NCBI GenBank assembly: GCA_902781095.1 | Contig: CACZHW010000029.1 | Coordinates: 1-33,443, forward strand | DNA: 33,443 nt | Source: an uncultured Eubacteriales bacterium | GTDB lineage: Bacteria; Bacillota; Clostridia; Christensenellales; Aristaeellaceae | Direction: 5' to 3' | Shown here: positions 14,450 through 23,278 of the stretch, in pieces | Layout of the letters: every line of letters begins with the position of its first letter | Numbering within the stretch: position 1 is the first letter of the stretch | Notes under the pieces: model-generated | The model's input: only the letters and a program-made list of their open reading frames with translations | What the model was told of the DNA's origin: nothing | Database searches by the model: none | Translations under genes and position numbers: made by a program

Positions 14450-15805
14450 TTACAGTGTTTCGATGACCTCGCGGTTCACCTTCCGGTAGAAGATCACGCT
14501 CAGCAGCAGCGAGAAGCCTTCCGCCACCACGAACGACCACCAGATCGCGGTGACGTCCTTCGTCAAAAGGCCGATGAGAAACGCCGTCGGGATCAGCACG
14601 CCCAGCTGGCGCACCAGCGAGATGATCATCGAGTAGAAGGAGAAGCCCAGCGCCTGGAAGACCGTGCCGATGCCGATGCAGAAGCCCGCCACCGGGAAGG
14701 ACAGCGAGATGATCCGCAGCGCCGGCACGCCGATGCGCAGCATCTCCTGCGAGGCGTCGAACAGGCCCAGCAGCTGCCGCGGGAGCAGGTGGAAGATCAG
14801 GGTGCCGCAAGTCATGATGGCGATTTCCGAGAGGATGACCAGGCGGATCGCCTGCTTCATGCGGTCCGCCCGCTTCGCGCCGTAGTTGAAGGCGACGATG
14901 GGCACAGCGCCGTTGTTGAGACCGAAGATCGGCATGAAGATAAAGCTCTGCAGCTTGAAGTACACGCCGAAGACGGCCACCGCCGTGGCGGAGAACGCGA
15001 TGAGGATCTGGTTCATGAGGAAGGTCATCACCGAGCCGATGGACATCATGATGACGCTCGGCACGCCGATGGCGCTGATGCGCCCGATCGTCTGGGAATT
15101 CGGCTTGAAGCCCGAAAGGCTGATGGAGACCTCCGGGTTGTGCCGGATGTTCATGTAAAGCCCCAGGCAGGCCGCGACCCACTGGCCGATGATCGTGGCC
15201 AGTGCCGCGCCGGCTACGCCCATGGCGGGCAGGCCGAAGTAGCCGAAGATCATGATGGGATCCAGGACGATGTTGAGCACGGCGCCCGTCGCCTGGCTCG
15301 CCATGGAGAACATCGTGCGGCCCGTGCTCTGCAGAAGCCTTTCAAAGAGCACCTGCATGAACAGGCCGAAGCAGCCGATCATGACGATGGAAGTGTAGGC
15401 CGTGCCGCCTTCCACGATCGCCGGAATGTCCGTCTGCAGCGAGAAGTACGGCCGGACGATGACGCAACCCAGCCCCGTAAAGGCGAGTGCGCAGACGATC
15501 AGCAGGAAGATACCGTTGGTCGCCGCGCGGTGCACCTGAGCGTTGTCGCGCGCGCCCAGCGCGCGGGAGAGCACCGCGTTGATGCCGACGCCCAGGCCGG
15601 AGGCCACCGCGATCATCAGGTTCTGCAGTGGGAAGGCCATGGACAGCGCCGTCAGCGCCTCCTCGCTCACGCGTGAGACGTACATGGAGTCCACGACGTT
15701 GTAGAGCGCCTGCGCCAGCATGGAGATCATCATGGGCAGGCTCATGGAAAAGAGCAGGCGGCCGATCGGCTGCGTGCCCATTTTGTTTTCGCCTTTTTTT
15801 TGCAT
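14450..15805 (-). CDS. MATE-family multidrug efflux transporter
   Basis: A 451-residue membrane protein with two homologous six-helix MatE halves (about 10-225 and 235-445), the normal 12-helix layout. The first helix region PIGRLLFSMSLPMMISMLAQALYNVVDSMYVSR is typical, as is the mid-protein GINAVLSRALGA. MATE proteins expel cationic drugs or metabolites with Na+ or H+. It belongs to the DinF/NorM-like Clostridia group by general appearance. It is monocistronic behind its own promoter. A leucine-rich C-terminus ends at VNREVIETL; nothing is missing. Confidence 0.9.
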   Translation of the reverse strand: MQKKGENKMGTQPIGRLLFSMSLPMMISMLAQALYNVVDSMYVSRVSEEALTALSMAFPLQNLMIAVASGLGVGINAVLSRALGARDNAQVHRAATNGIFLLIVCALAFTGLGCVIVRPYFSLQTDIPAIVEGGTAYTSIVMIGCFGLFMQVLFERLLQSTGRTMFSMASQATGAVLNIVLDPIMIFGYFGLPAMGVAGAALATIIGQWVAACLGLYMNIRHNPEVSISLSGFKPNSQTIGRISAIGVPSVIMMSIGSVMTFLMNQILIAFSATAVAVFGVYFKLQSFIFMPIFGLNNGAVPIVAFNYGAKRADRMKQAIRLVILSEIAIMTCGTLIFHLLPRQLLGLFDASQEMLRIGVPALRIISLSFPVAGFCIGIGTVFQALGFSFYSMIISLVRQLGVLIPTAFLIGLLTKDVTAIWWSFVVAEGFSLLLSVIFYRKVNREVIETL

Positions 15806-15853
15806 GGTTTAAAATCCTTACCTTGAATTTGCCGCGTCCGCGACAGACGGCCT

Positions 15854-15882
15854 ATTCTAGCCCTGCCGGCGTGATTTGTCAA
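15854..15882 (-). promoter_or_regulatory. Sigma-A promoter of the MATE gene
   Basis: On the minus strand a perfect TTGACA (15877-15882) and TAGAAT (15854-15859) are separated by 17 bp, 48 bp before the start codon. Confidence 0.8.
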
Positions 15883-15899
15883 TCGGGCGCGGCCCCGCG

Positions 15900-17039
15900 T
15901 CACTTTGCGGTTTCAAACGTGCCGGCCACCTTTTGCAGCAGCTCCCGGATGGGCAGATGCTGCGGGCAGACGCGCTCGCACTTGCCGCAGCGGATGCACG
16001 CGGAGGCCTTGCCGTGCTTCCCGTCCGTCAGCACGCTGTCGTAGTAGAAGCCCGTGTTCCAGTTTTGGAAGGCCTCGTGCGCGTTGAGCGTGGCGAACAT
16101 GTCGGGGATGCGGATGCCCATGGGGCACTGGCTCTCCTCCACGCAGTAGCGGCAGGCGGTGCACGGGATGAGGTTTTGCCCCTTGAAGATCGCGCACACG
16201 TTCTGCACCGCGATCATTTCCCTGTCCGTAAGCGGCCGGAAATCGCGCATGGCGCCGATATTGTCCTGCATCTGCGCAAGGTCGCTCATGCCGGAGAGCA
16301 CCATCGCCATCATGGGGAAGCTGGCCGCAAAACGGATGGCGTAGCTCGCGTTGTTTCCGCCGCCCAGTTCCCGCAGGATGCGGTCCGCCTCCTGCGGCAG
16401 GTTCACCAGGTTGCCGCCCTTCACCGGCTCCATCACGATGACGGGCTTGCCGTGCTTCTCGCAGACCTCGTAGACCTTGCGCGACTCCACGGAGGCGTCC
16501 TCATAGTCCACGTAGTTGAACTGGATCTGGACGATCTCGACCTCCGGATGATCCGTCAAAATCCGGTCCAGTACCTCCGCCTTGTCGTGGAAGGAGATGC
16601 CCAGGTGCCGGATCAGGCCCTCGCGCTTCAGCTGCGCGGCAACCTCGTACGCGTGGCAGCGCTGAAACTTCTTGTAATTGTTCCTGTCCTGCGCGTGCAT
16701 CAGGTAAAAGTCGAAGTACGAAACGCCGCACAGCTCCAGCTGTTGCATGAAGAAGGGGCGGATGTCCTCTTCCTTGTTGAAATAGGGATCGGTCAGCTTG
16801 TCGGTCAAAAGGAAGCGGCTCCTGTCATAGCGGACGGACACGCAGTCGCGGATGGATGTCTCGGACTGGCCGCCGATGTAGCCGTGCGCCGTATCGAAGT
16901 AGTTGAAGCCGGCCCCGATGAACGCGTCCGCCATTTGACAGAACTGGGGATAGTCCACCTTGCCGTCCTTCATCGGCAGACGCATGCAGCCGAAGCCGAA
17001 GTTGCCGTGGATCTCCGGGAAGAATCTGCTGTTCTCCAT
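15900..17039 (-). CDS. Aldo/keto reductase with C-terminal 4Fe-4S domain
   Basis: A 379-residue two-part protein. Residues 1-275 are an aldo/keto reductase barrel with the catalytic tetrad D49, Y54, K81 and H115. The C-terminal ~95 residues carry two cysteine clusters: a first of CTACRYC type followed by a CP, and a second CIRCGKCERVCP of the classical ferredoxin type. The fusion is common in anaerobic Bacillota and could couple ferredoxin-like electron transfer to carbonyl reduction; the substrate is unknown. The Fe-S part implies an anaerobic lifestyle. ATG 17039 has GAGGAG upstream. It lies 29 nt after the membrane-protein gene and may be co-transcribed. Confidence 0.9.
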   Translation of the reverse strand: MENSRFFPEIHGNFGFGCMRLPMKDGKVDYPQFCQMADAFIGAGFNYFDTAHGYIGGQSETSIRDCVSVRYDRSRFLLTDKLTDPYFNKEEDIRPFFMQQLELCGVSYFDFYLMHAQDRNNYKKFQRCHAYEVAAQLKREGLIRHLGISFHDKAEVLDRILTDHPEVEIVQIQFNYVDYEDASVESRKVYEVCEKHGKPVIVMEPVKGGNLVNLPQEADRILRELGGGNNASYAIRFAASFPMMAMVLSGMSDLAQMQDNIGAMRDFRPLTDREMIAVQNVCAIFKGQNLIPCTACRYCVEESQCPMGIRIPDMFATLNAHEAFQNWNTGFYYDSVLTDGKHGKASACIRCGKCERVCPQHLPIRELLQKVAGTFETAK

Positions 17040-17068
17040 GTCTTTCTCCTCGTTGATTATCTAATTAA

Positions 17069-17905
17069 TCACTTTCCTAAATCTGGTATATGCTTCATAG
17101 TCTTGACAATATTCCTTATATCTTGATCATTGATGTGAACTTCATTGCCTATACTTCTAATCAGGCTTTTTCCGACAAGAACAATAACCAGTAGGACTAC
17201 AACCGGTATAATGCACGTCGTGAGAATAAGCATTGCCACTCCATCCATGAACTTGACAAGCATTCTTTTCCCTTGCTCAGGTAGATTCTTTATGCTGTCC
17301 GTTACACCACCGATAAAACCTGTTGCATTCTCTAAAAAACCTTTTTTCTCACTCTCAGAAGTACTTTCCAGAGATTCATCGCTGTTAACAGCCTCTTCAA
17401 TAGTGTCAGATGTGTGATATGTTTCATCTAGTCTTTTATCTATCTCAATTGAGGCAGGAACAAGCATTAGTATACATATCGCAAATGCAAGTATCCTACA
17501 CGCTATGGCTTTCAAAGCCTGTCTCTCAAATAGTACATTCAATACCATCAGCAGGCATGCTGCAGGGACCAAATACCGAAACACTAAGAATCCAGATAAT
17601 CCCATCAGATACTTTTCGAACAAAAGTACGGAAGTTATTACTACCAAGTATGACGCCGTATTCGCAATCTGCTGAGCTACCGGTGTCGTAGAATCATCCG
17701 GTACGGCAGCAAGAAGAGTCGCCATGCCAGCTGCAGCAACTGTCAAACCAGTCGCTGACTGCTGTTTCTTTTCCAATGCCTCTATATACTCTTTTTTATA
17801 ATTATCTGAACTAAAATATGGTTCTGCAACGCATATGGACACAAACACTACAACAATTAGAATTAATGCTTTCATAACCTTTTTTAGTGTATCCTGCTTT
17901 GTCAT
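17069..17905 (-). CDS. AT-rich polytopic membrane protein of unknown function
   Basis: A 278-residue protein not assignable to a family. Hydrophobic segments lie at about 13-28, 53-68, 83-126 (two helices), 134-152 and 228-250, giving about six helices. Between the last two is a soluble loop of about 70 residues rich in Ser and Glu (VNSDESLESTSESEKKG). The gene is clearly more AT-rich, with A/T-ending codons, than its GC-rich neighbours on both sides, which suggests recent acquisition. ATG 17905 with GGAG 7 nt upstream is chosen over an in-frame start at 17980 that would overlap the glucosidase gene. Confidence 0.7.
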   Translation of the reverse strand: MTKQDTLKKVMKALILIVVVFVSICVAEPYFSSDNYKKEYIEALEKKQQSATGLTVAAAGMATLLAAVPDDSTTPVAQQIANTASYLVVITSVLLFEKYLMGLSGFLVFRYLVPAACLLMVLNVLFERQALKAIACRILAFAICILMLVPASIEIDKRLDETYHTSDTIEEAVNSDESLESTSESEKKGFLENATGFIGGVTDSIKNLPEQGKRMLVKFMDGVAMLILTTCIIPVVVLLVIVLVGKSLIRSIGNEVHINDQDIRNIVKTMKHIPDLGK

Positions 17906-17949
17906 ATCATTACTCCATATTTTTATAGTTCTCTGTTTTGCTGGTTGAT

Positions 17950-19614
17950 TTACTGTTGATGAAGAACATATGCCTCCCACGGGCGGACGACGCCCTCCGG
18001 GCTTTCCTCCTCGTAATTGGCGATCAGCCGGCGGGCATCGCGGAAAGCCTGCGGCCTCTCAAAGGGCACTTCCTTCCCCGAGAAGTTGCAAACGACCAGC
18101 AGGCGCTCCCCTTTCCATTCCCTCGTGTAGACGAACAGGTCCGGGTCCTCCGGCAGCAGCAGCTCGTAATGGCCGTAGACGATGACGTCCATCTGTTTGC
18201 GCAGCGCGATCAGCTTCTGGTAGTAGTGGAAGACGGAGTCCGCGCGGGAGCGCTGCTCCTCGGCGTTGATCGTCTCGTGGTTCGGGTTGACCGGCAGCCA
18301 CGGCGTGCCCGTGGTAAAGCCCGCGTTCTCCCCCGCGTCCCACTGCATCGGCGTGCGCGCGTTGTCGCGGCTGCGCGCGCGCAGCATCACAAGGCCCTCC
18401 TGCTCGTCGATCAGGCCCTTTTTCAGCATGTCGCGGTAATTGCCCAGGGACTCGATGTCATTCATCTGCGAGATGCTCTGCCAGGGGAAGTTGGTCATGC
18501 CCAGCTCCTCGCCCTGGTAGATGTACGGCGTGCCCTGCATCATGTGCAGGCAGGTCGCCAGCATCTTGGCGGAGCGCTCGCGGTATTCGTCCGAGTCGTC
18601 GCCGTAGCGGGAAACGACGCGCGGCTGGTCGTGGTTGTCCCAGTAAAGGCTGTTCCAGGCGATGCCGTCCAGGCCCTTCTGCCACCGGCTCAGAATCGCC
18701 TTGAGCTTCGGGATGTCCTTGCACTGCTTCGCGTAGCGGCCCAGCACCGGGTCTGCGTCCGCGTCCATGTGCTCGAACTGGAAGACCATGGACAGCTCGC
18801 TGCCGTCCAGATTGGCGTAGGATTTGGTCTCCTCCAGCGTCACACCCGCGCACTCGCCGACGGTGAGCAGGTCGTATTTCGAGAGCACGCGGCGGTTCAT
18901 CTCGCGCAGGTACTCGTGCTCATGCGGGCCGTTGGCGTTCAGCAGGAAGGAGGCGTACCCCGTGGGGCCCGCTTCGCCGTCCGGCAGCCCGTCCGGCTTG
19001 GAGATGAGGCTGATGACGTCCATGCGGAAGCCGTCGATGCCCTTTTGCAGCCACCAGTCCATCATGTCGAAGACCTCGTCCCGCACGACGGGGTTGTCCC
19101 AGTTGAGGTCGGGCTGCTTGCGGGAGAAGAGGTGCAGGTAATACATCCCCGTCGCCTCGTCCTTTTGCCACGCGCTGCCGCCGAAGCAGGAGCCCCAGTT
19201 GTTCGGCGCGCCGCCGTCCTTCCCCTCGCGCCAGATGTAATAATCCCGGTAGGGGTTGTCCTTCGACTTGCGCGATTCGGCAAACCACCGGTGCTCGTCG
19301 GAGGTGTGGTTGACCACCAGGTCCATGACGATCTTCAGCCCCAGCCGGTGCGCCTGTGAGAGCAGCTCGTCGAAGTCCGCCATCGTGCCGAATTCCTTCA
19401 TGATGGCGCGGTAGTCGCTGATGTCGTAGCCGTTGTCGTCGTTGGGTGACTGGTAGACCGGCGAGAGCCAGATGACGTCTGCCCCCAGTTCCTTAATATA
19501 GGGCAGGCGGCTCGTGATGCCCTTCAGATCCCCGATGCCGTCCCCGTTGCTGTCCTGAAAGCTGCGCGGATAGATCTGATAGACCACGCTGCTCTGCCAC
19601 CATCTCTTCTGCAT
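17950..19614 (-). CDS. malL: GH13 oligo-1,6-glucosidase
   Basis: A 554-residue glycoside hydrolase family 13 enzyme, probably cytoplasmic since no signal peptide is present. The N-terminal WWQSSVVYQIYPRSFQDSNG, the DLVVNHTS segment and the GFRMDV strand are diagnostic. Catalytic residues are D199 (nucleophile), E254 (acid/base, in VGECAG) and D329 (in WDNHDQPR). Valine at position 200, right after the nucleophile, is the residue associated with alpha-1,6 specificity in the Bacillus oligo-1,6-glucosidase, so isomalto-oligosaccharides are the likely substrate. ATG 19614 has GGGAGG 6 nt upstream; an earlier in-frame ATG overlaps the promoter. Confidence 0.92.
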   Translation of the reverse strand: MQKRWWQSSVVYQIYPRSFQDSNGDGIGDLKGITSRLPYIKELGADVIWLSPVYQSPNDDNGYDISDYRAIMKEFGTMADFDELLSQAHRLGLKIVMDLVVNHTSDEHRWFAESRKSKDNPYRDYYIWREGKDGGAPNNWGSCFGGSAWQKDEATGMYYLHLFSRKQPDLNWDNPVVRDEVFDMMDWWLQKGIDGFRMDVISLISKPDGLPDGEAGPTGYASFLLNANGPHEHEYLREMNRRVLSKYDLLTVGECAGVTLEETKSYANLDGSELSMVFQFEHMDADADPVLGRYAKQCKDIPKLKAILSRWQKGLDGIAWNSLYWDNHDQPRVVSRYGDDSDEYRERSAKMLATCLHMMQGTPYIYQGEELGMTNFPWQSISQMNDIESLGNYRDMLKKGLIDEQEGLVMLRARSRDNARTPMQWDAGENAGFTTGTPWLPVNPNHETINAEEQRSRADSVFHYYQKLIALRKQMDVIVYGHYELLLPEDPDLFVYTREWKGERLLVVCNFSGKEVPFERPQAFRDARRLIANYEEESPEGVVRPWEAYVLHQQ

Positions 19615-19664
19615 TCTGTACCTCCCGGCGCGATGCTCTTCGTCATCGCCTGTTTTTCGCCCGC

Positions 19665-19707
19665 ATTGTATCACAACCGTCATGCCGATACAATCGTCAA
19701 ATTGACG
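19665..19707 (-). promoter_or_regulatory. Promoter of the glucosidase with two dyads
   Basis: On the minus strand TTGTAT (19688-19693) and TACAAT (19665-19670) have a 17-bp spacer. The -35 and -10 boxes lie within a perfect inverted repeat, TTGTATC and GATACAA (19666-19672 and 19687-19693). Upstream is a second palindrome, CGTCAA-A-TTGACG (19695-19707). One or both may be sugar-repressor operators. Confidence 0.55.
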
Positions 19708-19716
19708 GACAGAGAA

Positions 19717-19748
19717 GGAGGCGTCCCCCTTCTGCGGGCAGCGCCTCC
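19717..19748 (-). terminator. Hairpin after the chromate transporter pair
   Basis: Arms GGAGGCG (19717-19723) and CGCCTCC (19742-19748) with an 18-nt loop; on the minus strand TTCTCT follows. A probable but not strong terminator. Confidence 0.5.
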
Positions 19749-19776
19749 GCGGTATGTGTTTTCTCTTCGACAGCCT

Positions 19777-20307
19777 TTACCTGCACAGCAACAACCCCAT
19801 CGCGGCCGCCACGGCGATGGTGCCCGGCACGCTCCACTTGAAGCGCACGAGCAGCACGAGGGAGACGGCACCGATGACGACCGTCGCCGGCGACACGCTG
19901 CCCGCGACGACGTAGTTGGACATCGACTGCTGCACGATGATCGCAGCGATCATCCCGATGGCCACGGGGCGGATGCCGTAGAGCGCGCGCCCCAGAATCC
20001 GGCTCTCGCGGAAACGCGCCAGAAAGGCCGCCGCCAGCAGCGCCACGGTCACGGAGGGCAGCAGCACGCCCGCCGTCGCGCTGAGCGCGCCCAGCACGCC
20101 CGCCGTACGGTGTCCCGCGAAGGTGGCGCAGTTGAGGCCAAGCGGGCCCGGCGTCATTTCCGCGATGGCGACGATGTCCGCCACCTCCTGCATCGTCATC
20201 CAGCGGTGGGAAATCATCTGGTCGTTGATCAGCGGGATCATGGACATGCCGCCGAAACTGGTAAAGCCGATCAGCGCGAAGGAGATGAACAGCTCAAGAT
20301 AGATCAT
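19777..20307 (-). CDS. Chromate transporter, short-chain, second half
   Basis: A 176-residue CHR-domain membrane protein with about five helices. The SFGGMSMIPLINDQM segment and AEMTPGPLGLNCATFAG are the conserved CHR motifs. It is one half of a two-gene, short-chain CHR pair, which together substitute for the fused long ChrA. Such pairs export chromate in some Bacilli, but the physiological substrate in gut anaerobes is unclear. Its start overlaps the end of the upstream partner by 14 nt, so the two are translationally coupled. Confidence 0.85.
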   Translation of the reverse strand: MIYLELFISFALIGFTSFGGMSMIPLINDQMISHRWMTMQEVADIVAIAEMTPGPLGLNCATFAGHRTAGVLGALSATAGVLLPSVTVALLAAAFLARFRESRILGRALYGIRPVAIGMIAAIIVQQSMSNYVVAGSVSPATVVIGAVSLVLLVRFKWSVPGTIAVAAAMGLLLCR

Positions 20308-20857
20308 GGCGAGCCTTCACCTCCGTAATCAGCAGACCGGCCGCCGCGCCCAGGAGCACGATCAGCACGTTGGAGAGGCCGGAAAACAGGCACAGCGCCA
20401 TCGCCGAGAGCGCGATGAGATAGCACCAGCCGTCCTTCATGCCCGACTTGAAGAGCTTCAGCAGTGCGCTGATGATGATGGGCACCACCGCCGCGCGCAC
20501 GCCGGTCATCGCGCTGGCCACCAGCGGATTGTCCCGGAAGACGCTGTAGATGAAGGTGACGCCGATCATGATGACGAAGGGCGGCAGCGTGATGCCCAGC
20601 AGCGCCGCCAGCGCGCCGGGCACGCCCGCTGCCTGGTAACCGAAGAGGATGCTCGTGTTGCCGATCATGAGCCCGGGGATGGACCGCGCCATGGACGTGT
20701 AGTCGAGCAGCTGTTCGTCCGTGATCCAGTGCTTCTTCTCCACGTATTCCTTCTGAATCTGCGCGACGATGCTCCAGCCGCCTCCGAAGGTGAAGCAGCC
20801 GAACTTGAAAAAGGTTTTGAGAATATCCGGCAGCCTGCCGGATTGCTGTTTCTGCAT
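20294..20857 (-). CDS. Chromate transporter, short-chain, first half
   Basis: A 187-residue CHR-domain protein. FFKFGCFTFGGGWSIVAQIQ (about 16-35) and YTSMARSIPGLMIGNTSILFGY are family motifs. It is homologous to the downstream 176-residue partner but in the opposite predicted topology, as expected for the two halves of a heterodimer. Met at 20857 is chosen because the in-frame Met codons at 20947 and 20920 lie on the promoter itself. The ribosome binding site (GGAAGG) is about 13 nt away, which is rather far, so the start is less certain than the identity. Confidence 0.82.
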   Translation of the reverse strand: MQKQQSGRLPDILKTFFKFGCFTFGGGWSIVAQIQKEYVEKKHWITDEQLLDYTSMARSIPGLMIGNTSILFGYQAAGVPGALAALLGITLPPFVIMIGVTFIYSVFRDNPLVASAMTGVRAAVVPIIISALLKLFKSGMKDGWCYLIALSAMALCLFSGLSNVLIVLLGAAAGLLITEVKARHDLS

Positions 20858-20884
20858 ACGCTTGGGTTTCCTTCCGTCAAATGC

Positions 20885-20913
20885 GGGGAAAGCCGGGTTT
20901 TCCGGCTTTCCCC
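20885..20913 (-). other. Hairpin at the 5' end of the chromate transporter mRNA
   Basis: A perfect 12-bp stem (20885-20896 and 20902-20913) with a 5-nt loop. It lies directly at the predicted transcription start of the transporter and also 27 nt past the hydratase stop. It may end the tricarboxylate operon, protect the 5' end of the transporter mRNA, or both. No T-run is present. Confidence 0.6.
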
Positions 20914-20918
20914 TCCTC

Positions 20919-20947
20919 ATTATACGGTTTCTCTGCGTCTCAGTCAA
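20919..20947 (-). promoter_or_regulatory. Promoter of the chromate transporter pair, inside hydratase 3' end
   Basis: On the minus strand TTGACT (20942-20947) and a perfect TATAAT (20919-20924) have a 17-bp spacer. The -35 box contains the TGA stop region of the hydratase gene. Confidence 0.75.
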
Positions 20948-23213
20948 TCGGATGGTTGCGGTAGTAGTTGATGAGGCAGCCGTCCGCGATGATCTCGCGC
21001 TCGTCCGGCGTGAGGTCGCCGACGCTGACCTGGAAGGGAACCACCTGGCCGTCCGGCTTCACGGCGTACGCGGTGAACTCCGGCGTGCCCTCCAGGATGG
21101 CGGTGCGCAGACCGGGGACGAACACCCAGTCGCCCAGTTGGAAGGCGCTCTCGTCCTTGACCAGGAAGGGCGTCATGCCCCAGTTGATGCAGTTGGAGCG
21201 GTAGCGCTTGGTCGCGTACTCCTTCGCCAGGTTGGCGGAGGCGCCCAGCACGCGCTGGCAGCTCGCAGCCTGCTCACGTGCGGAGCCGTCGCCCGGCTTG
21301 ACGGCGAAGATGGTGGAACCGATGTCGGTGCGCAGCGGATCGACGGGCAGCACGTTCGCCAGCGCCTCGTAGACACGCATGACCTCTTCCGGCAGATCGC
21401 GGCCGGCAGCGCGCGCACGCTCGATCTCGCGGACCTCCTTCGCCCTGCCGACGTACGCCGGATCCTTGCGGGAGAGGGCGAACTCGGAGAGGCGCTCCGG
21501 GTTGGAGCGGTAGGAAGAGGTCTCGCCGGAGGGAATCAGCTCGTCCGTCGTTGTGACGGGATCGGTGATGTAGGAGCAGACCTTGAGCAGCAGATCCTCG
21601 CTCAGCGCGGGCTGCTCCGGCCAGTCGCGGATGTTCGGGCCGAACTTCAGTTCGTAATCCGGGTCGGCCTTGCCGAAGCCGAAGTAGACGCGCTTGTCGT
21701 ACACGCTGCTGTCGAAGCGGTACGGGTAGCGGGTGTACTTCACGTCCAGGTCGGTGGCGGGCGTCAGCTTGCCGCCGTTGATGGCCGTGGCCGCGATGGA
21801 ACGCGCGTCCATCAGCGCCACGCCGCTCATCTGCCCTTCGCCGGGCTTGGAGCCCTCGCGGTTCGGGAAGTTGCGCGTGGTGTGGCGGATGGAGAGTTCG
21901 CCGTTGGCCGGGGTGTCGCCCGCGCCGAAGCACGGCCCGCAGAAGCACTCGCGGATGATGGCGCCCGCGCCGGCGATGTCGGAGAGCGCGCCGTTCTTCA
22001 TCAGCTCCAGGTAGGCGGGCATGCTGCCCGGATACACGCTCATGGTGAAGGCGCCGTTGCCCGTGGAATGCCCGCGCAGGATGTCCGCCACGGCGCACAC
22101 GTTGTCAAACGTACCGCCGGAGCAGCCGGCCACCAGGCCCTGCTCCACCCAGACGCCGCCGTCGTGGACCTTGGAGACCAGGTCGATGGAGGCGCCAACG
22201 ATCTGGCTGTTGGCCTTCTCCTGGCACGCGTAGAGGATGTCCTTCGGGTTCTCCAACAGCTCGCGGATGGTGATGGTGTTGGAGGGGTGCATGGGCAGCG
22301 CGATGGTGCACTCCACGGTGGAGAGGTCCACGTACACGCACCCGTCGTAGTAAGCGACCTCCGCCGGCTCCAGCTTGCGGTAGGCTTCCGGCCGGCCGTG
22401 GATGGCAAGGTAGTTTTCCGTCTCCCCGTCCGTCTCCCAGATGGAGGACCAGCAGGTCGTCTCGGTGGTCATGACGTCGATGCCGTTGCGGTACTCGATG
22501 GGCAGCTTCGCCACGCCGGGGCCCACGAACTCCATGACCTTGTTCTTCACGTAGCCGTTCGCGTACACCGCGCCGCAGATGGAGAGCGCCACGTCCTGCG
22601 GGCCGACGCCCGGCTGCGGTTCGCCGTCCAGGTAGATGCAGATGACGCCGGGGCGCGCCACGTCGTACGTGCGGCCGACCAGCTGCTTGGCCAGTTCGCC
22701 GCCGCCCTCGCCCACGGACAGGGTGCCCAGCGCGCCGTAGCGCGTGTGGCTGTCGCTGCCCAGGATCATGCGGCCGCAGCCCGCCATCATCTCCCGGTTG
22801 AAGGAGTGGATGACCGCCATGTTGGTGGGCACGTAGATGCCGCCGTACTTGTGCGCGGCGGAGAGGGCGAACATGTGGTCGTCCTCGTTGATGGTGCCGC
22901 CCACGGCGCACAGGCTGTTGTGGCAGTTGGTGAGCACGTAGGGCATCGGGAACTTCTTCATGCCGGAAGCCCTGGCCGTCTGGATGATGCCCACGTAGGT
23001 GATGTCGTGGCTGGTCAGGCTGTCAAAGCGCATCCTGAGGTGGTCCATGTCCCCGCTCTTGTTGTGCGCCTTGAGAATGCCGTAGGCGATGGTGCCCTTT
23101 ACCGCCTCACTTTGCTCCACGGGGTGTCCCGCCAGGCGGGCCGCTTCCGCCGCGTCCGCCGCCAGCTTGCGCCCGCCGACCAGGTAGACGCCGCCGTCGT
23201 AGAGTTTAACCAT
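20940..23213 (-). CDS. Aconitase-family hydratase, YbhJ-like
   Basis: A 757-residue member of the aconitase superfamily, close in length and style to the E. coli putative hydratase YbhJ rather than to housekeeping AcnA/AcnB. An LGSDSHT motif lies near residue 150. The [4Fe-4S] ligands are expected at the Cys of AGCSGGTFDN (about 380) and the two Cys of CGPCFGAGD (about 445-448). A swivel-like C-terminal domain contains YRSNCINWGMTPF. Located after citrate lyase and a citrate transporter, it probably interconverts tricarboxylates such as isocitrate, aconitate or a related acid and citrate. The true substrate is unknown. GGGAGG lies 10 nt before the ATG. Confidence 0.85.
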   Translation of the reverse strand: MVKLYDGGVYLVGGRKLAADAAEAARLAGHPVEQSEAVKGTIAYGILKAHNKSGDMDHLRMRFDSLTSHDITYVGIIQTARASGMKKFPMPYVLTNCHNSLCAVGGTINEDDHMFALSAAHKYGGIYVPTNMAVIHSFNREMMAGCGRMILGSDSHTRYGALGTLSVGEGGGELAKQLVGRTYDVARPGVICIYLDGEPQPGVGPQDVALSICGAVYANGYVKNKVMEFVGPGVAKLPIEYRNGIDVMTTETTCWSSIWETDGETENYLAIHGRPEAYRKLEPAEVAYYDGCVYVDLSTVECTIALPMHPSNTITIRELLENPKDILYACQEKANSQIVGASIDLVSKVHDGGVWVEQGLVAGCSGGTFDNVCAVADILRGHSTGNGAFTMSVYPGSMPAYLELMKNGALSDIAGAGAIIRECFCGPCFGAGDTPANGELSIRHTTRNFPNREGSKPGEGQMSGVALMDARSIAATAINGGKLTPATDLDVKYTRYPYRFDSSVYDKRVYFGFGKADPDYELKFGPNIRDWPEQPALSEDLLLKVCSYITDPVTTTDELIPSGETSSYRSNPERLSEFALSRKDPAYVGRAKEVREIERARAAGRDLPEEVMRVYEALANVLPVDPLRTDIGSTIFAVKPGDGSAREQAASCQRVLGASANLAKEYATKRYRSNCINWGMTPFLVKDESAFQLGDWVFVPGLRTAILEGTPEFTAYAVKPDGQVVPFQVSVGDLTPDEREIIADGCLINYYRNHPID

Positions 23214-23238
23214 TTTCTGTTGTCCTCCCTTTTACACT

Positions 23239-23264
23239 GCCCGGGGCGTCGAAGTGCCCCGGGC
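23239..23264 (-). other. Intercistronic hairpin, CitMHS to hydratase
   Basis: A perfect 9-bp all-GC stem (GCCCGGGGC 23239-23247, GCCCCGGGC 23256-23264) with an 8-nt loop, in a 65-nt gap. No T-run; probably an mRNA stability or processing element. Confidence 0.6.
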
Positions 23265-23278
23265 TTAACCAGCCGCTC

